64,000 nt of DNA from Epiperipatus broadwayi (lineage: Eukaryota; Onychophora; Udeonychophora; Euonychophora; Peripatidae). Location: positions 11,039,748-11,103,747 of the forward strand of contig JAQFVV010012400.1 in NCBI GenBank assembly GCA_028023455.1. The letters run 5' to 3'. Positions 1-11,375 of this stretch are shown here, in pieces (the stretch's first letter is position 1; every line of letters starts with the position of its first letter). The notes under the pieces are model-generated. The model did no database searches. It saw nothing but the letters and a program-made list of their open reading frames with translations, and had not been told where the DNA came from. The position numbers and the translations under genes are program-made.

Positions 1-651
1 TCTATTAACAGGTTGACACATATTTTCAATATTCAAAGTAACAAATACCCATTACTTTTCATTTTAAAAATTACTAATCTTATCAAAGACCTCAAAAGAA
101 AAAATTGTGCAATGACCAAAATTAACAAATTGTTTTAAAAAATTATTTAAGAATTTAGAAATATCCTCCACAACATTACCTGTAAAGTCAAAATTAAATC
201 TCAAAGGAAAACCATCTGTGTGAGTCTTAATATTTATAAACATCTTAACTGATATGAAGTCATTACGATAACATTTTAAATAATCTACTTTATTAAAAAA
301 ATTTAAATTTACTATTTTTTCATAATATCTATCAACCTTTTTTTAATCACATTACAATGATCTTTTTCTAAAAACATATATTTATCGTTATTTATTTTTT
401 TATGATTTGAGAAAGAAGCAGCTCTGAGGAAAATATTTGTTATTGTATTGAAATGTCAGCTATTTAGCTATTATATTTTTATTACATGGACACTCCCAGA
501 AATAATATATAAATATTTATAAATTCAACCATATTCAGTATACCAAAATAGAAAACTAAATAATTGTTATAGTCTGTTTATGGCTTATATACTATTCTGA
601 GTAGCATTTAATAGTTACAATTTAAAAAAACAAATCTCATTAAAATTATAT
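1..651. other. AT-rich spacer, nothing recognised
   Basis: A- and T-run-rich sequence with no reading frame of coding character, no tRNA-like boxes and no inverted repeat that I could see. Confidence 0.5.
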
Positions 652-994
652 ATTGCTTAAAATAATTCCCCTCATATACACTTTCATGCAACATTTTTTT
701 AATAATTCCTTTGTTTTCCTGACAGTTTTGATGGCCCTGCAGTCTTCATCAGAATGATCTCAATCTCCTCTGCTTCCCCTTATATATATTTTAATGCAAA
801 AACTTTTTTAATGATTTCTTCATTTTCCTATTAATCACTCTGATGAAGACTGCAGGACAGTCAAAACCATCAGATAGAGGAGATTGAGATTGCTCTGGTA
901 ATGACTGCAGGACCATTGAAGCTGTCAGGAAAATAAAGGAATCATTAAAAAAATTTGCATTAAAGTGAATATGAGGGGAGTTATTGTAAGCAAT
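652..994. mobile_element. Palindromic MITE (long terminal inverted repeats)
   Basis: The outer 33 bases on the left (starting ATTGCTTA) are matched by the reverse complement of the right end with about 4 mismatches. Inverted similarity continues inward through a CCCTCATAT block, a TTTTCCTGACAG block and a GCAGTCTTCATCAG block, around a centre near 790-830. The outermost bases lie in TATAT tracts, so a TA-type target is possible but cannot be proved. The small reading frame on the minus strand (791-1051) is a by-product of the palindrome. No transposase is present, so this is a non-autonomous foldback element. Confidence 0.75.
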
Positions 995-3600
995 ATATAT
1001 ATGAATATATGAAGAAATGCAAAGAAAGTAAAAGGAGAAAAATAAGAACATTAAGGCTCCTATACATATGACTAACTATTTGTAGTTTATATATATTAAT
1101 ACAATTATATTGTTTATTTAATAAGTAGTTTGTCATATTTAGAAAATATGACTCTGCATTTTTTTCTTCAAATCAAGTCATTTTCAATGTGCAAAATAAA
1201 AATATTACCAAAGCAAAAACTTCATTCACAAATAACTGAATGTTCAGTGAATTCAGATTTAAATCCATCTACTAAATATTGCAATTGATTATATAAAGTT
1301 CATTATATATGAATTCTCTTTTTCAATGCACATTTTGTGACTTACCAATGTAATGAGATTTTCCTCAGCACACCATTTTATAAATAATATTACATTAGTT
1401 GATTTTATCAACTGCATTTTCTCAATAATTTATCTATTAGCATTTGATCCAATATTAAATGCTAATGTTATTGGTAAAAGAAGATGACCAGTACTAAAGG
1501 ATTTGAACATCCCATTAAAAAGTTTCAAAAGTAGACAAATAGCAGGCAAGTACTAGAGAATTGTCATTCATATCATTGGAAGTAAATATAATTGATTTTA
1601 TTACAATAATAATAAGAATAATGAAGATGACAACAACAATAAATTACAACAATAATTAGATTACTTAACATCATTTTACAATTGCTACTCAGGAGTAAAA
1701 TGGTTATATTTTATTATTTTGTTTAATAAATTCTGATTTTATGGGTGCATGATTAAAAATACAGTTTCTCAATTACTCAGTATGGAATCTGGAAGATAGA
1801 ATTTTTTTAAATTAGAATTTATTGATTAGTTACAATTTCAAGATGAATACAATATATTTTTCTGGTTGTTAAGTATTGCTATCTATGTTTTATCATGTGT
1901 TTGAGCTTCCAGTGATGTCTGGTTGAACTTGAGGCTGTGAGGGATTGTTCAGAATTGAGAGTTCTTGGGTTGTTTGGGGATGGAATATTTAGGTTTCAGG
2001 CAACTAATAGATTGCCCACATGTCTTTAAATATTCCCATAGGGTTTACTATTCGGTCTCTTATCTTAATTTTCTTTATAATCTCATAAAATGTAGAGTAT
2101 AAATCACAAGTATTATATTTAAATATTGATTGATATCGTAATGACATAATATTAGTTTACAATTTTTATTTATTTATTTCCCATTAAATTTTTTTCTAGA
2201 GTAAGTATAATAATTACACAAATGATCTTCAGTATAAACCATCAAATTTTAATGGTTTCAAAGTAAAAAAGTATATATGTTGGATGCTATATAATAGTCA
2301 GTGATAATCACATGGCATAAAACCGCTGTAACCTTGGAAATTGTTTGATATCATTTTAATGACATTCTCATAAATATTTAGTTTTAGTAACCCTGCAATA
2401 AATGACTTAATAAAACCCAAAATAAAAAAGAAATTTAAATTTTTTTAAATTTGCTTTTGCTTCTGCTTTAAAATTTTTCATTTTAAACCTCTTAATAATA
2501 TAATTAGAAGCCTTATAGTGATAAGTAATGATATCCAAATAATAAATTGTAAAATACATCTACCAGTCAATACAATATGCTGTAAAAACGTTTAGCAATT
2601 AATAATTGACTAAACAGGTAATGTCTTCTCAATTGTTTCTGAATAAAAAAAAAATTGAATTTTTGCCCTATTAAATGCTTAAATAAATAAACTAGGTTTT
2701 TGTATGTAGTTATCATTAAAAGATGTTATTTTGAGAATTTGTGTAATGTAATAGCTAACTCATCCAAATCATACTCTCTAATGTTTTGCAATATGATCTT
2801 TGCCAAAGTTAATCCATTAATAAAAAAAAATTAGCCAATACAATCTTTTCTCCACATATGAGCATTTTTATACAAGATTTTACCATAATGATCATCATCA
2901 ATTTGAACACTGCTTTAAATATATCATTTTGTAAGCCTACTAATATAAAAAAAATTATTGATATCATGAAAACAATGTCTTTTTTGTAAAATAGAATGCT
3001 GAGATTCAAACAAAAAAAAAGGTATTATACAAATACTATTTATTATGTAATTAAAATTAAACTCTGAATTTTATATTATAATAAAATGCAATTGAAATAA
3101 AATAGAAGATAATAATTTGCCATTCTCATAATGAAATCTATAGTAGAAGTAAAGAAGATATTCTTAGCAAATGTGAATAATCTTTACAAAATAATACAAA
3201 CTTTATTTGGTATGTAATGAAAATAAGTTTGATCATATGCAGTAATAAAATGCATTAATATAATTTATTTTATTTTTATTTAGTATATTCGTACAGTTTA
3301 TAATACACTTAATGATACATTGAAGCAATGAAGATTGTTATTTCAAATGTAAACAATTTCACCAAAAAAAGAAATAAATTTTATCCAATTTATAATTAAT
3401 ATACAATTTGATAATGACAGTAAGAAAGTGCATTTAAAAGAAATTCTAGATATATACATTACTAAAATATGATTTATTTAACTAATCGCTGTTCAATAAT
3501 GGTGCAGTAATAAAATTATCCATTAACCATTTAGCCAGGTGATTTATTTAAACAATAAATCTCTTGAAAAAACTGAGTTTTAAACACATTTGAAAATACA
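995..3600. other. Intergenic spacer
   Basis: Low-complexity AT-rich DNA. The only departure is 1860-2030, which has more G and T than its surroundings but has no open frame or tRNA-like box. No gene or repeat was recognised. Confidence 0.45.
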
Positions 3601-3639
3601 CATTTCATACTTGATTTTGTGTAGTGACATGTATATAAA

Positions 3640-4025
3640 TATAGGGGATTTGAATTCAGACTTTCAAGCAACCTTCAACTATCCACCCTATCTCAATACT
3701 ACTGATACTATTTTGTGCTGAACCAGCACTCATCAGTTGATCCAGATTATCATCTCCCACAGACATATACAATCAGTGCTCAGTTTATATTAAGATAGAA
3801 AATCCTTATACTTTAATGGACAGGCTTTAATGTACTTCAACTCTTCAGCCATCAATACAATTAAAAATCTGATGATAGAATGCCCAAATCCCATGCTGAT
3901 GCCAATATTGTTGTTAGGCCCATATTGACCTCAAGTCACTCTGACCCCTCATGTATAGTACAGTATCCACTTAAATACATAGAAGAGGGATTGGCAAAAT
4001 GCAGGCTTAATGTGTAAGGTTTGAA
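3640..4025 (-). mobile_element. pLTR-A repeat copy (Penelope-type terminal repeat)
   Basis: On the minus strand this carries the pLTR-A landmarks in order: a GGTCAGAGTGACTT-like block, TCAGATTTT, GCCTGTCCATTAAAGTAT, ATCTTAATATAAACTGAGC, the decayed hammerhead at 3694-3751, and the terminal GACTTTCAAGC...TTCAAATCCC block. Other copies are at 21.8-22.6, 25.1-25.7, 32.0-32.2, 37.6, 40.1, 51.5-51.9 and 54.9-55.1 kb. Assignment to a PLE pLTR is inferred from the hammerhead. There is no coding sequence inside. Confidence 0.65.
3694..3751 (-). ncRNA. Decayed hammerhead ribozyme motif (pLTR-A)
   Basis: The minus strand reads CTGATGA followed by a perfect 6-bp stem II (GTGCTG-GTT-CAGCAC). The first core G of GAAA is A, and stem III has lost its pairing. 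Predicted inactive. It is useful because it preserves the ancestral stem II of the family. Confidence 0.6.
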
Positions 4026-4353
4026 ATACAGGCATTCTTATACCTGGAACTTAATTGTAAATATAATCAATTTTAAAAGAAAAGAAAATAAATAATGCTT
4101 TGATTATTAAATGTAATTTATTATTAGTAAATATTGATTATAATTTTTTTAATGTTTAATTATGATTTTTTTTATCAAATTGCAAAGCAAAACAAGAAAA
4201 AAAAATAGAATCATATATCACACGACTCCACTTTTTTTTATTAAGTTTGCAGGATATAAACAAAGAGCTTTGCTAATTGCTCAACAAGCTTTGAGATAAA
4301 TGCTTAGCAAGAGAAAGAATTTAAAATATCTCTATTCTGAAAACAAACCCCCA

Positions 4354-4397
4354 TCCCCTGACCATGGTTTCATGCTTTTGCCACTCCTCAGGGACAT
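4354..4397 (-). ncRNA. Hammerhead ribozyme motif, core intact, weak stem I
   Basis: Minus strand: CTGAGGA at 4391-4385, stem II with GTG/CAT ends around a 7-nt loop, GAAA at 4371-4368, stem III ACC-AT-GGT and cleavage triplet GTC ending at 4360. Every core position is present. Stem I pairs poorly (C opposite A next to the core), so activity is doubtful. Confidence 0.65.
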
Positions 4398-4430
4398 GCT
4401 AGGGTAGCTTCAAATATCTGAAGATATCCT

Positions 4431-4476
4431 AGCGCCTCTGAGGAGTGCCAAAAGCATGAAACCATGGTCAGGGGAT
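4431..4476 (+). ncRNA. Hammerhead ribozyme motif, complete core
   Basis: CTGAGGA at 4438-4444, a 4-bp stem II GTGC-CAAAA-GCAT (4445-4457, with one G-T wobble), GAAA at 4458-4461, and stem III ACC-AT-GGT (4461-4468), with C4469 as the predicted cleavage nucleotide. Stem I is CCT/AGG next to the core, then a mismatch and further isolated pairs. This has the best core and stem II in its family. It is the type I, short-stem-III form known from Penelope-like elements. Self-cleavage is inferred, not shown. Confidence 0.75.
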
Positions 4477-4502
4477 GGGGGTTTGTTTTGAAGCTATCCT
4501 AG

Positions 4503-4547
4503 TGCCTCTCTGAGGAGTGGAAAAAGCATGAAACAATGGTCAGGGGA
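4503..4547 (+). ncRNA. Hammerhead ribozyme motif, complete core, 5-bp stem I
   Basis: CTGAGGA at 4510-4516, stem II GTG/CAT around a 7-nt loop, GAAA at 4530-4533, stem III with two pairs, and GTC with C4541 as the cleavage nucleotide. Stem I CCTCT (4505-4509) pairs with AGGGG (4542-4546). It lies exactly 72 nt downstream of the previous motif on the same strand. Confidence 0.7.
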
Positions 4548-5110
4548 TGGGGGTTTGTTTTCAGAATAGAGATATTTTAAATGCTTTCTCTTGCTAAGCA
4601 TTTATCTCAAAGCTTGTTGAGCAATAAGAAAAAAACAAGTTCCTGCAAAAAACCAAAAAAAATTATAATGAAATGGAACTCAAATTTAAGTTTTTAACAG
4701 GATTATATAAGTTAGGAATCAAAAATGTTATTAGAGATAAATATTGTTAGAACATGACTCTTCTTACATTAAAATTTTTATAATTTTTTATTGCCATTGG
4801 AATGCTAGCAGGAATGCGTAATTCTGATGTTTCTCTTTATAAAGAATCTGAAAATGTTTTTTACTTATATTATTAATCAACTGCACCAAAATATATATGG
4901 AAAATATTATAAATCTTCTTTCATCAAATTGCATTTTTATGGTAAAATAGCAAACTGACATTCAAAATATGACATCACACACTAAAAAATTTTAAAAGTT
5001 TTTCTTATCAGGTAATTATTAAAAAAAAACAATAACATAATATAAAGTGCACCAAGTAGAATATGTTTTAAATACAAGTATATTTTACATACCTGAACTC
5101 TAGCTGCAAT

Positions 5111-5191
5111 TATGGGATTTGAACACAGATTTTCAAGGTCTTTTCAGCCATCCACAAGGGGCTTGGAAGTATGTGTTCGAATTCCCTATAT
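5111..5191. mobile_element. pLTR-A end fragments, inverted pair
   Basis: About 30 bases around GGGATTTGAACACAGATTTTC are repeated in inverse orientation as GTGTTCGAATTCCC. Both match the TTCAAATCCC end of pLTR-A. Only the terminal parts of two copies remain. Confidence 0.5.
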
Positions 5192-6252
5192 TACAAACAG
5201 AAAATAGTAAATGTACATTATATTAATTTTCCTTTTATTTATTTTTTTGATTTGTTTTGGTGTCAGATTCATTTTAATTTAATAAATAATGATAAAGTAG
5301 GATATCAACCCTCTTGACATGATTTCAAAATGGCAGCTATAGAATATTTAAACTTACCACTAAAAAAATCTCAGCAACTGAAATGCATTTATTAAGAACT
5401 ATATTTACATAGATTAGTGGGTTTTTTTATTGATGTGTTTAGTAAAATGTTATTTATTAATTATCACTTTATTTCAATTTTTTAATGTAGATAGTTAATG
5501 TATATTTAGAATCTGTGATAACGAGCTAAAGTTTTTACCATATACAATCATGATATTTTCTTATTTTTCATATGAGGCTCTTCATTTCTAAGAAATTTTG
5601 AGAAACCAATTGCCTTCACAGTCCAGGATAAAACTATACTGTGTTTGATGTTGTTTTTTCTTTGAATATCATATATTTCTATGATTGTATAGTAGTTAAC
5701 TTCATTTGCATATTTTTCTTTAACACTGCAACACAAATGTTTGAACAGCTTTTGGTTTTTATCTTCACAAAGAATTGAACAAGAACACTTTGTTCTTTTA
5801 TAAGACACTCTAACCATTCAACTTACTTATTATTTATATTTGTATCACATATTTATGCATGTTTTTTTTTGTCTAAAGACAAAATAAAGTAACTAGATAC
5901 TAAATAAAATGATTCTTCATCATTATCAGTAGCAGTTTGCCATCATTATTTAATCTCATAACAATTTATTACTGTATTTTAATATTTACAGATATGACAT
6001 ACATTTTAGTAAGAAAAAATACACAATTGTTAACTAATAGACAGTTGATTGTTTAGTTTTATTGCTTCCCCAGCACTATTTCTATATAAAAGGATGCTTC
6101 ATAAGTATTTTTTTTGCAGGGGTCCCTTGTATTACACATAATCTAATTTAAAATAAGTTGATTTGTTGCTTGGAAAATTGTATAAACTTTATGCACCAAA
6201 ATGGTAAGCTGAGCTAGAAATTGATTTAGAAATTTATAACTTTTTTTTTCAT
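5192..6252. other. Intergenic spacer
   Basis: An 89-codon open stretch on the minus strand (5548-5817) has several cysteines but no recognisable domain, no neighbouring exon and no splice context that I can defend. It is not called as a gene. Confidence 0.4.
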
Positions 6253-6341
6253 ATGTCATAGCATCCCGGGAAGCGAATCCGCTAACTCGGGACAATTGCT
6301 TGTAAGGCAGATGTGCTGACCACTCATCCACCAATGGTTAA
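6253..6341 (-). mobile_element. SINE-A: tRNA-Gly(UCC)-like element
   Basis: Reverse strand: ATTGGTGG start, GAGTGGTCAGCA D arm, CTGCCTTACAAGCA anticodon arm, and a T arm ending TTCGCTTCCCGGG, followed by ATGACATATG. The T arm carries an extra block of about 8 nt, as does the 12.7-kb copy, which marks a subfamily. It is a tRNA-derived retroposon, not a gene: the acceptor is degraded and the T stem interrupted. Confidence 0.65.
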
Positions 6342-7399
6342 CATTTCTCCAAACTTTGCAAAACTTTTGACATCAATCTTCATTGTAATATGATCAGCCA
6401 TCCAACAATTAATCAATTATATTACTGTATGATTTCTGCTATTAAAAGATAACGGATATTTTTAATCTTTTACACTCGTAGATAAAAATAAATAAATCAT
6501 ATTTTTTGTTGGAAAGTCATGTAGTATTTAAGCCCCATGTGGATAATTGAGCATCACAATTCCATTCAATTAATCTAAATAAAAAATTTTTTTTTACATT
6601 CCTCAGGTGAAAATTAATGCAGAAATCGTTGACTTTTGGGTCTGCTATTCTACCATTGTGCCAAATTGCATAGAACATCGAATCAAAACACTGTTTAGAC
6701 CCTCTTTTCCAAATAAGACTAAGTCTATATATATATATGTGTGTGATGTATGGATGAAATAAGGAAATTTACTGGTGTAAAGTTGAGAAGACAGACTACA
6801 GATCAGAGAAACTGCATTAAACTGCAGTGCATCGATAAATTTCTGTACCAATTTCTATATCTCTTCTGTAAAAATAATTCCTTACTAAATGAAATGCATT
6901 GTTTATTGCTTTAATTTAAAATGTAATTTTTGAGTTAGACACACATATAAAAGTGTTTACGTCTCTTTACATTTTTAAAAGTTTGATAAATTTGTGCAGT
7001 TACAAATAGAAGTGAAAAAAATGTATATACTATTTTAAGTAATGATAGGAAGAATTACTTCTTTTTTTTAATGTTTTCTAAGTTTTATTTTACTTCAGAG
7101 ACAGTTTTATAACGGAATTTAATGTTTTTAAAAGCTTTCAGTCATAAAAATAAACTAATAGTAAACACAAAAACTTCTAAATAATTAAAAGTTCAATGAT
7201 TTTTTTTTTTTTTTTTTACGAAATTTTATTGTTAACAATAAGTTTTAATTGCATAATTGCTTAAAACAAATAATGATATTGATAAAATCCATTTAGAATA
7301 ACTAAATTAAAAAATTCTAAATGTGGAGTTGCATTAATAATATTTACGTAGATTTCGGCGCATTTGAATTACTAAATATATTATTAGCAGTGTCAAACT
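6342..7399. other. Intergenic spacer
   Basis: Includes a short TATATATATATGTGTGTG tract at about 6729-6746 and a T16-17 run at about 7201-7217. No coding or RNA feature was recognised. Confidence 0.4.
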
Positions 7400-7485
7400 T
7401 TCTATACAGTAGTGGCACTACTGTTAATAACTGTTTGTGTACGCATAGAAAATGATGATCATGTGATGTTTAGGTGGTTAAATAT
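7400..7485 (+). mobile_element. pLTR-C terminal fragment
   Basis: Contains CAGTAGTGGCACTACTGT, then AATAACTGTTTGTGTACGCA, then GTGATGTTTAGGTGGTTAAA. The same order is seen at 56.22-56.33 kb. The hammerhead part is absent. Confidence 0.5.
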
Positions 7486-7500
7486 ATTATTCATAATTCT

Positions 7501-8284
7501 TAAAAGTTTTATAAACCTTTATAATATCCAATCTATTTTAAAACATTGTAATTGATATCTACTTTAACATCCATAGAAATGCATAAACACTTGTTGAAGG
7601 GTTAACCATTCAGTTGTTGTTGTTGCTATTATTATAGTTATTGTTGCTGTTGTTCCTAATGTCTAGTAGCATGGGAGAGATTAGAGAGATGGAAAACAAT
7701 TCAATTTTTCGTTGTAAATTAAAATATGAACTGAACCAAATGCTACAAATAAAAAATATCACTTTTTAAACAATGTTCTATGTTTTTAATGAACTTTAAA
7801 CAAATTATTTAAACCATTAAAATTTATTAAATTCCATAAGATTTTTTTATATTAAAAAAGAAAGTGATGTGGTTGACAAAATTTGTTTCTTTGTAACTTG
7901 TTAACCAAGATATTTTTAGTCATAATAGCTAATATTGAAATGATGAGTACAGGTTCTAATTTTCATATTTAAATTCATCATACTAATTTTGGTCTTCCTG
8001 CCTTTATTATTGTGTCTTTACTCAGTGATCCAAATAATTGGCTCAATAAAGAATCAATTATTCAATATTTATTGATAGATTTGCTCATTTTAAAATTTCA
8101 ATGCGTTATATATATATATATATATATATAAGCAACATGAAGCAAAGAGCATATTGAAATATTACTATTACCTTCCTGATATATGATAACTTTAATAGAT
8201 TATAAAAGCTTATAAATGGTCAAATAAATGATATATATATATATATATGTAATGATAAGTAATGTTTTTATGTTGAATAAATAT
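7501..8284. repeat. Spacer with (TA)n microsatellites
   Basis: A TTGTTGTTGTTGC-type trinucleotide tract lies near 7613-7650. (TA)n runs lie at about 8107-8131 and 8230-8249. Nothing else was recognised. Confidence 0.6.
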
Positions 8285-8422
8285 AAAGACCCATGATAAT
8301 CATCAAATATGTGATGTGATGTGATGTACTGTGACTTCTCCTTAAATGGAGTCAGGAATCTCTCAGCAGCTATGCCCAGAGAAACCTGTTAGCCACTTTA
8401 CCTTCCTTTTCCATTGTCCACC
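8285..8422 (-). repeat. Probable LINE 3' tail with short GATGT-type repeat
   Basis: Directly follows the stop codon of the LINE frame at 8423. Read on the minus strand, it runs through TTAAGGAGAAGTCACAGTAC into an ACATCACATCACATCACAT tract. A similar block recurs at about 62940-62992. A short simple repeat at the 3' end is common in LINEs, so I read this as the 3' UTR and tail. Confidence 0.5.
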
Positions 8423-9055
8423 CTAAGTTTTCCCATAATCTGCTCCATCCCATTTCCACAACATAATCTTTGTCAACTCCATGACCTTCATATCTAAATC
8501 CCCCTTATTTTTCCCCAAACCCAGCATAAAAACCAATAACTCACTTTCTGTATAATCACTTTGTTCATATTTAACCTTCCATAACTTCATTATTTGTACC
8601 CTTTCTGCTTCCAAACATTTACATTGAAGTAACAGATGCCTAATATTTTCTATGCCTTCTTTAAACAACTTACAGACTAAATCACCCATATTTTTCCATT
8701 TACATGTATATTCCCTTGTTGCTAAAGATCCTGTTCGAGCCTTAAACAATAGACTACTTTCCTTACTATTATCATAAATTAACTCACAACCAATGTTCCG
8801 TTTACTTTTATATATATTTAAACTCGTTTTACTCTCCATACTAGTTCTTCATCTCTCCAACTCCCTATTCTTTATTAATGCATCTATTTTTCTATCCCAC
8901 TCCTTCCCACTATAACACTCAACAATCCTCCTAACACAATCATCCCATCTTTTGTACAAGTATACTGACATAACTGCCCTATAGCAGCCATGTTCACTAA
9001 CTTTTTTCTTACCGTAAACGGCAGTTAGAGAAGCAATCCAACTATTTATTATATA
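8423..9055 (-). pseudogene. Non-LTR retrotransposon (LINE) ORF2 C-terminal remnant
   Basis: The 138-codon frame at 8423-8839 matches the region after the reverse transcriptase in LINE ORF2 proteins. It has an LLFKARTGSL segment, then a Cys/His cluster with C46, C56, H68 and C73 (residues counted from the first Met), ending in HLLLQC. The same frame continues upstream through an in-frame TGA at 8849-8851 to about 9055, through segments such as RAVMSVYLYKRWDD and GKEWDRKIDAL. The N-terminal endonuclease and RT catalytic motifs are missing, so the copy is 5'-truncated, as is typical of LINE insertion, and then mutated. The clade cannot be fixed from this part alone. The frame is dead and isolated, and its neighbours are spacer and its own 3' tail. 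Confidence 0.7.
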
Positions 9056-9060
9056 AATAT

Positions 9061-11375
9061 ATAAACATCTATTACTTTTTTATTTGTTTTACAACAGCGT
9101 AAAAGTTGTTTATTTACTGATTCAGTCACTTGTGCACCTCATGTTGAATTTCTTAAATATTATATCAAATTATTTATAAAGGCATATCACATAACTCAAG
9201 TATTAACTTATCATAAAAAGAAAATGTCCCTTTTTTAAAATGTTTTACATAAATCCCTTTTGCTCACTAGGCCCCCACATGTTATACTTCTCTTCTATAA
9301 TATACATAAAGCCCTTTGGTACAATAGTAGTTCATTTTTTATGCTGATGATTAGGGTTCAAATCAAGACCTTGTAAACTAATTTTTTTAACAGTTTTCTG
9401 ATTATTTTTTTTTACCTAGGTAGCCAATTATCAAACAGATATCTATATACTTTTGGATAAAGGATAAAATAAGCTTGAAAAAGCTTACAACCTTACCATC
9501 TAGTAATTCACAAACTTATTGAGTAGTCTTTACTTTTATTGTTTCTCTATAAGAGGTTTTTGTGATGCTTTTATCATAAAGTAGATTATTTAAAAGCTGT
9601 TTAAATTTTATATTATCTATCTATCAGTTTCTCTATTCACTTATCAATTTATCTATCTAACCATTTATTTACTTGTTCATTTATCCATTCATCCATCCAT
9701 CTACCTATCTATTATATATGTGTATTGAAAACTTGTTTTTTATATTATATCTGTTTTTGCTTTTATTTGTAATGTTAGTAATAGGATTTATCTCATATTT
9801 TTTTATTTCTTTGCCAAATTTATTTATTATAAAAAATTTTGCTAGAGATTTTATATTTTCTCATATCAAATTATTATCTGTGCTAAAACTCATTGAAACA
9901 AGCAAACTCGCTTTCCACATATCACTTAACATTCATAAAATATAACTAAAAAAACTGAAAAGAAGATCCAGTAAGTAAAGGGGGGGGGGGTTAAAGATTG
10001 TATTATTTTAAGAGTATACACAGGACTTCTAAAAAATAAACAAAACTGGTTGAGCAAAAACATTTGTAATTACACATTTCTCCTTAAAACTATTATAATT
10101 AAAATTCATTTTTTAAATACTTCACCAATTGTGCTATTATTTAAGCATAATATATTTACAATCTCTCTTTTATCGATGTTATAATCCAATGTTGCTACAT
10201 ATGTTGCTCAAAGATGAATGATTATTTAATAGTGACCTTTTATTTCTTCGTCTTATGTTTTGCTAATAATAAATAGAGTTTTTAATTTTTGTTTTTCAGA
10301 AACTTTATACTTTAATTAACAATTGTTATAAATTCTTTCCTTTTTACTCTTATTGTAGTCATTGTAATCATATTTTTAAAAAACAAATACAGTACTTAAA
10401 TTTTAAAATTATTCAAAATGTTCTAAATGATGTGATTATATATATAAACAAACTAGTTACATGTTTATTAAAATTATAATGTTAGTGCTTTGGATAACTT
10501 GATTTTAAAGTTTAGCAGAATTCAAACTGATGATTTATATTCTCTATAAAGTGAACAACTCTGAAAATTTTTTTTAATCTAATAAGCTATATCTGGGACA
10601 TTTTATATGGACATAATAACAAAATAATTGATGTTACAGACTTTAATTCATCAGAATAACGTCTAGCCACAATTTTTATCTAAATATTCTCTTAGTACAA
10701 ATTTAGGTAGTTTGCACAGCAAACACTGATTAATATATTTTATAACGTCTATTCTTTCCACTAAACCTGATTTTTTTTTTATGAGATCTTATGGAATACA
10801 TTAAAATACTATGTTTAGCTGATCTGATGGTAAAATTGTCTGATTATTGCTTCCATGAATAAATTATTGTCAAAGGAGATTAAGATATTTTGGATGAAAT
10901 GCAATAGTTATGCTGAAAACTGTGAATGTGGAAATTTTAAAATCTTCCAATACTGTTTAGAATTTTAGCGTATAATGATTTGGGCATTTGGATGTTTTGT
11001 TCATGGTTGCAGATGTGGGTGACATTTTTGAAAATTGATGAAGACTTTTTAGCACCTATGAGATAACCATCCAAATTGTTGGTTGATAAATGGATATTTA
11101 ATATATTTTTTAGATATAGAATAAATATCCAGTTTAATTTGACAAGTCAGATGAGAAGTGATATCATAATATAAGTATATAATAAGGTCTTATACAACAA
11201 ATAGCTTGATCAATGTCCAAATCATACAGTAATTATATTTTTTCCATTAAATTAAGATTTGAATACAAGTACTGTAATAAATAGTATTGGATATTCTAAC
11301 ATGCATATATGCAAGATGTTTCAGAACCTTGACACTTTGAGTATAGTATCAGACATTTTTTACAACCAATTAGTA
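9061..11375. other. Spacer with low-complexity tracts
   Basis: 9612-9715 is a degenerate tetranucleotide tract of TCTA and ATCC units, which creates the open frame at 9673-9945. A run of 11 G occupies 9980-9990. A weak tRNA-like stretch near 9300-9370 (ending GGTTCAAATC) may be a SINE relic. No gene was found. Confidence 0.45.

Larger units (their letters stand above)
4215..4640. mobile_element. pLTR-B repeat, inverted pair with an extra internal copy
   Basis: A large imperfect palindrome. The left arm (about 4257-4400) contains ATTGCTCAACAAGCTTTGAG, a TTTAAAATATCTCTATTCTG block and a hammerhead on the minus strand. The right arm (about 4495-4628) repeats these in inverse order on the plus strand. 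A third hammerhead unit (4420-4492) lies between the arms, in the same direction as the right one. The CATATATCACACGAC block at 4213 is shared with other pLTR-B copies (26.2, 29.8, 35.3 and 44.3 kb). Confidence 0.7.

Noticed and set aside
5548-5817. 89-codon minus-strand frame with cysteines
   Set aside because: No recognisable domain, no flanking exon, and composition like random AT-rich DNA. A profile search would be needed to revive it.
9673-9945. 90-codon hydrophobic frame
   Set aside because: Starts in a degenerate TCTA/ATCC simple repeat and has an F/L/I/Y-rich composition expected from AT-rich DNA. No motif was found.
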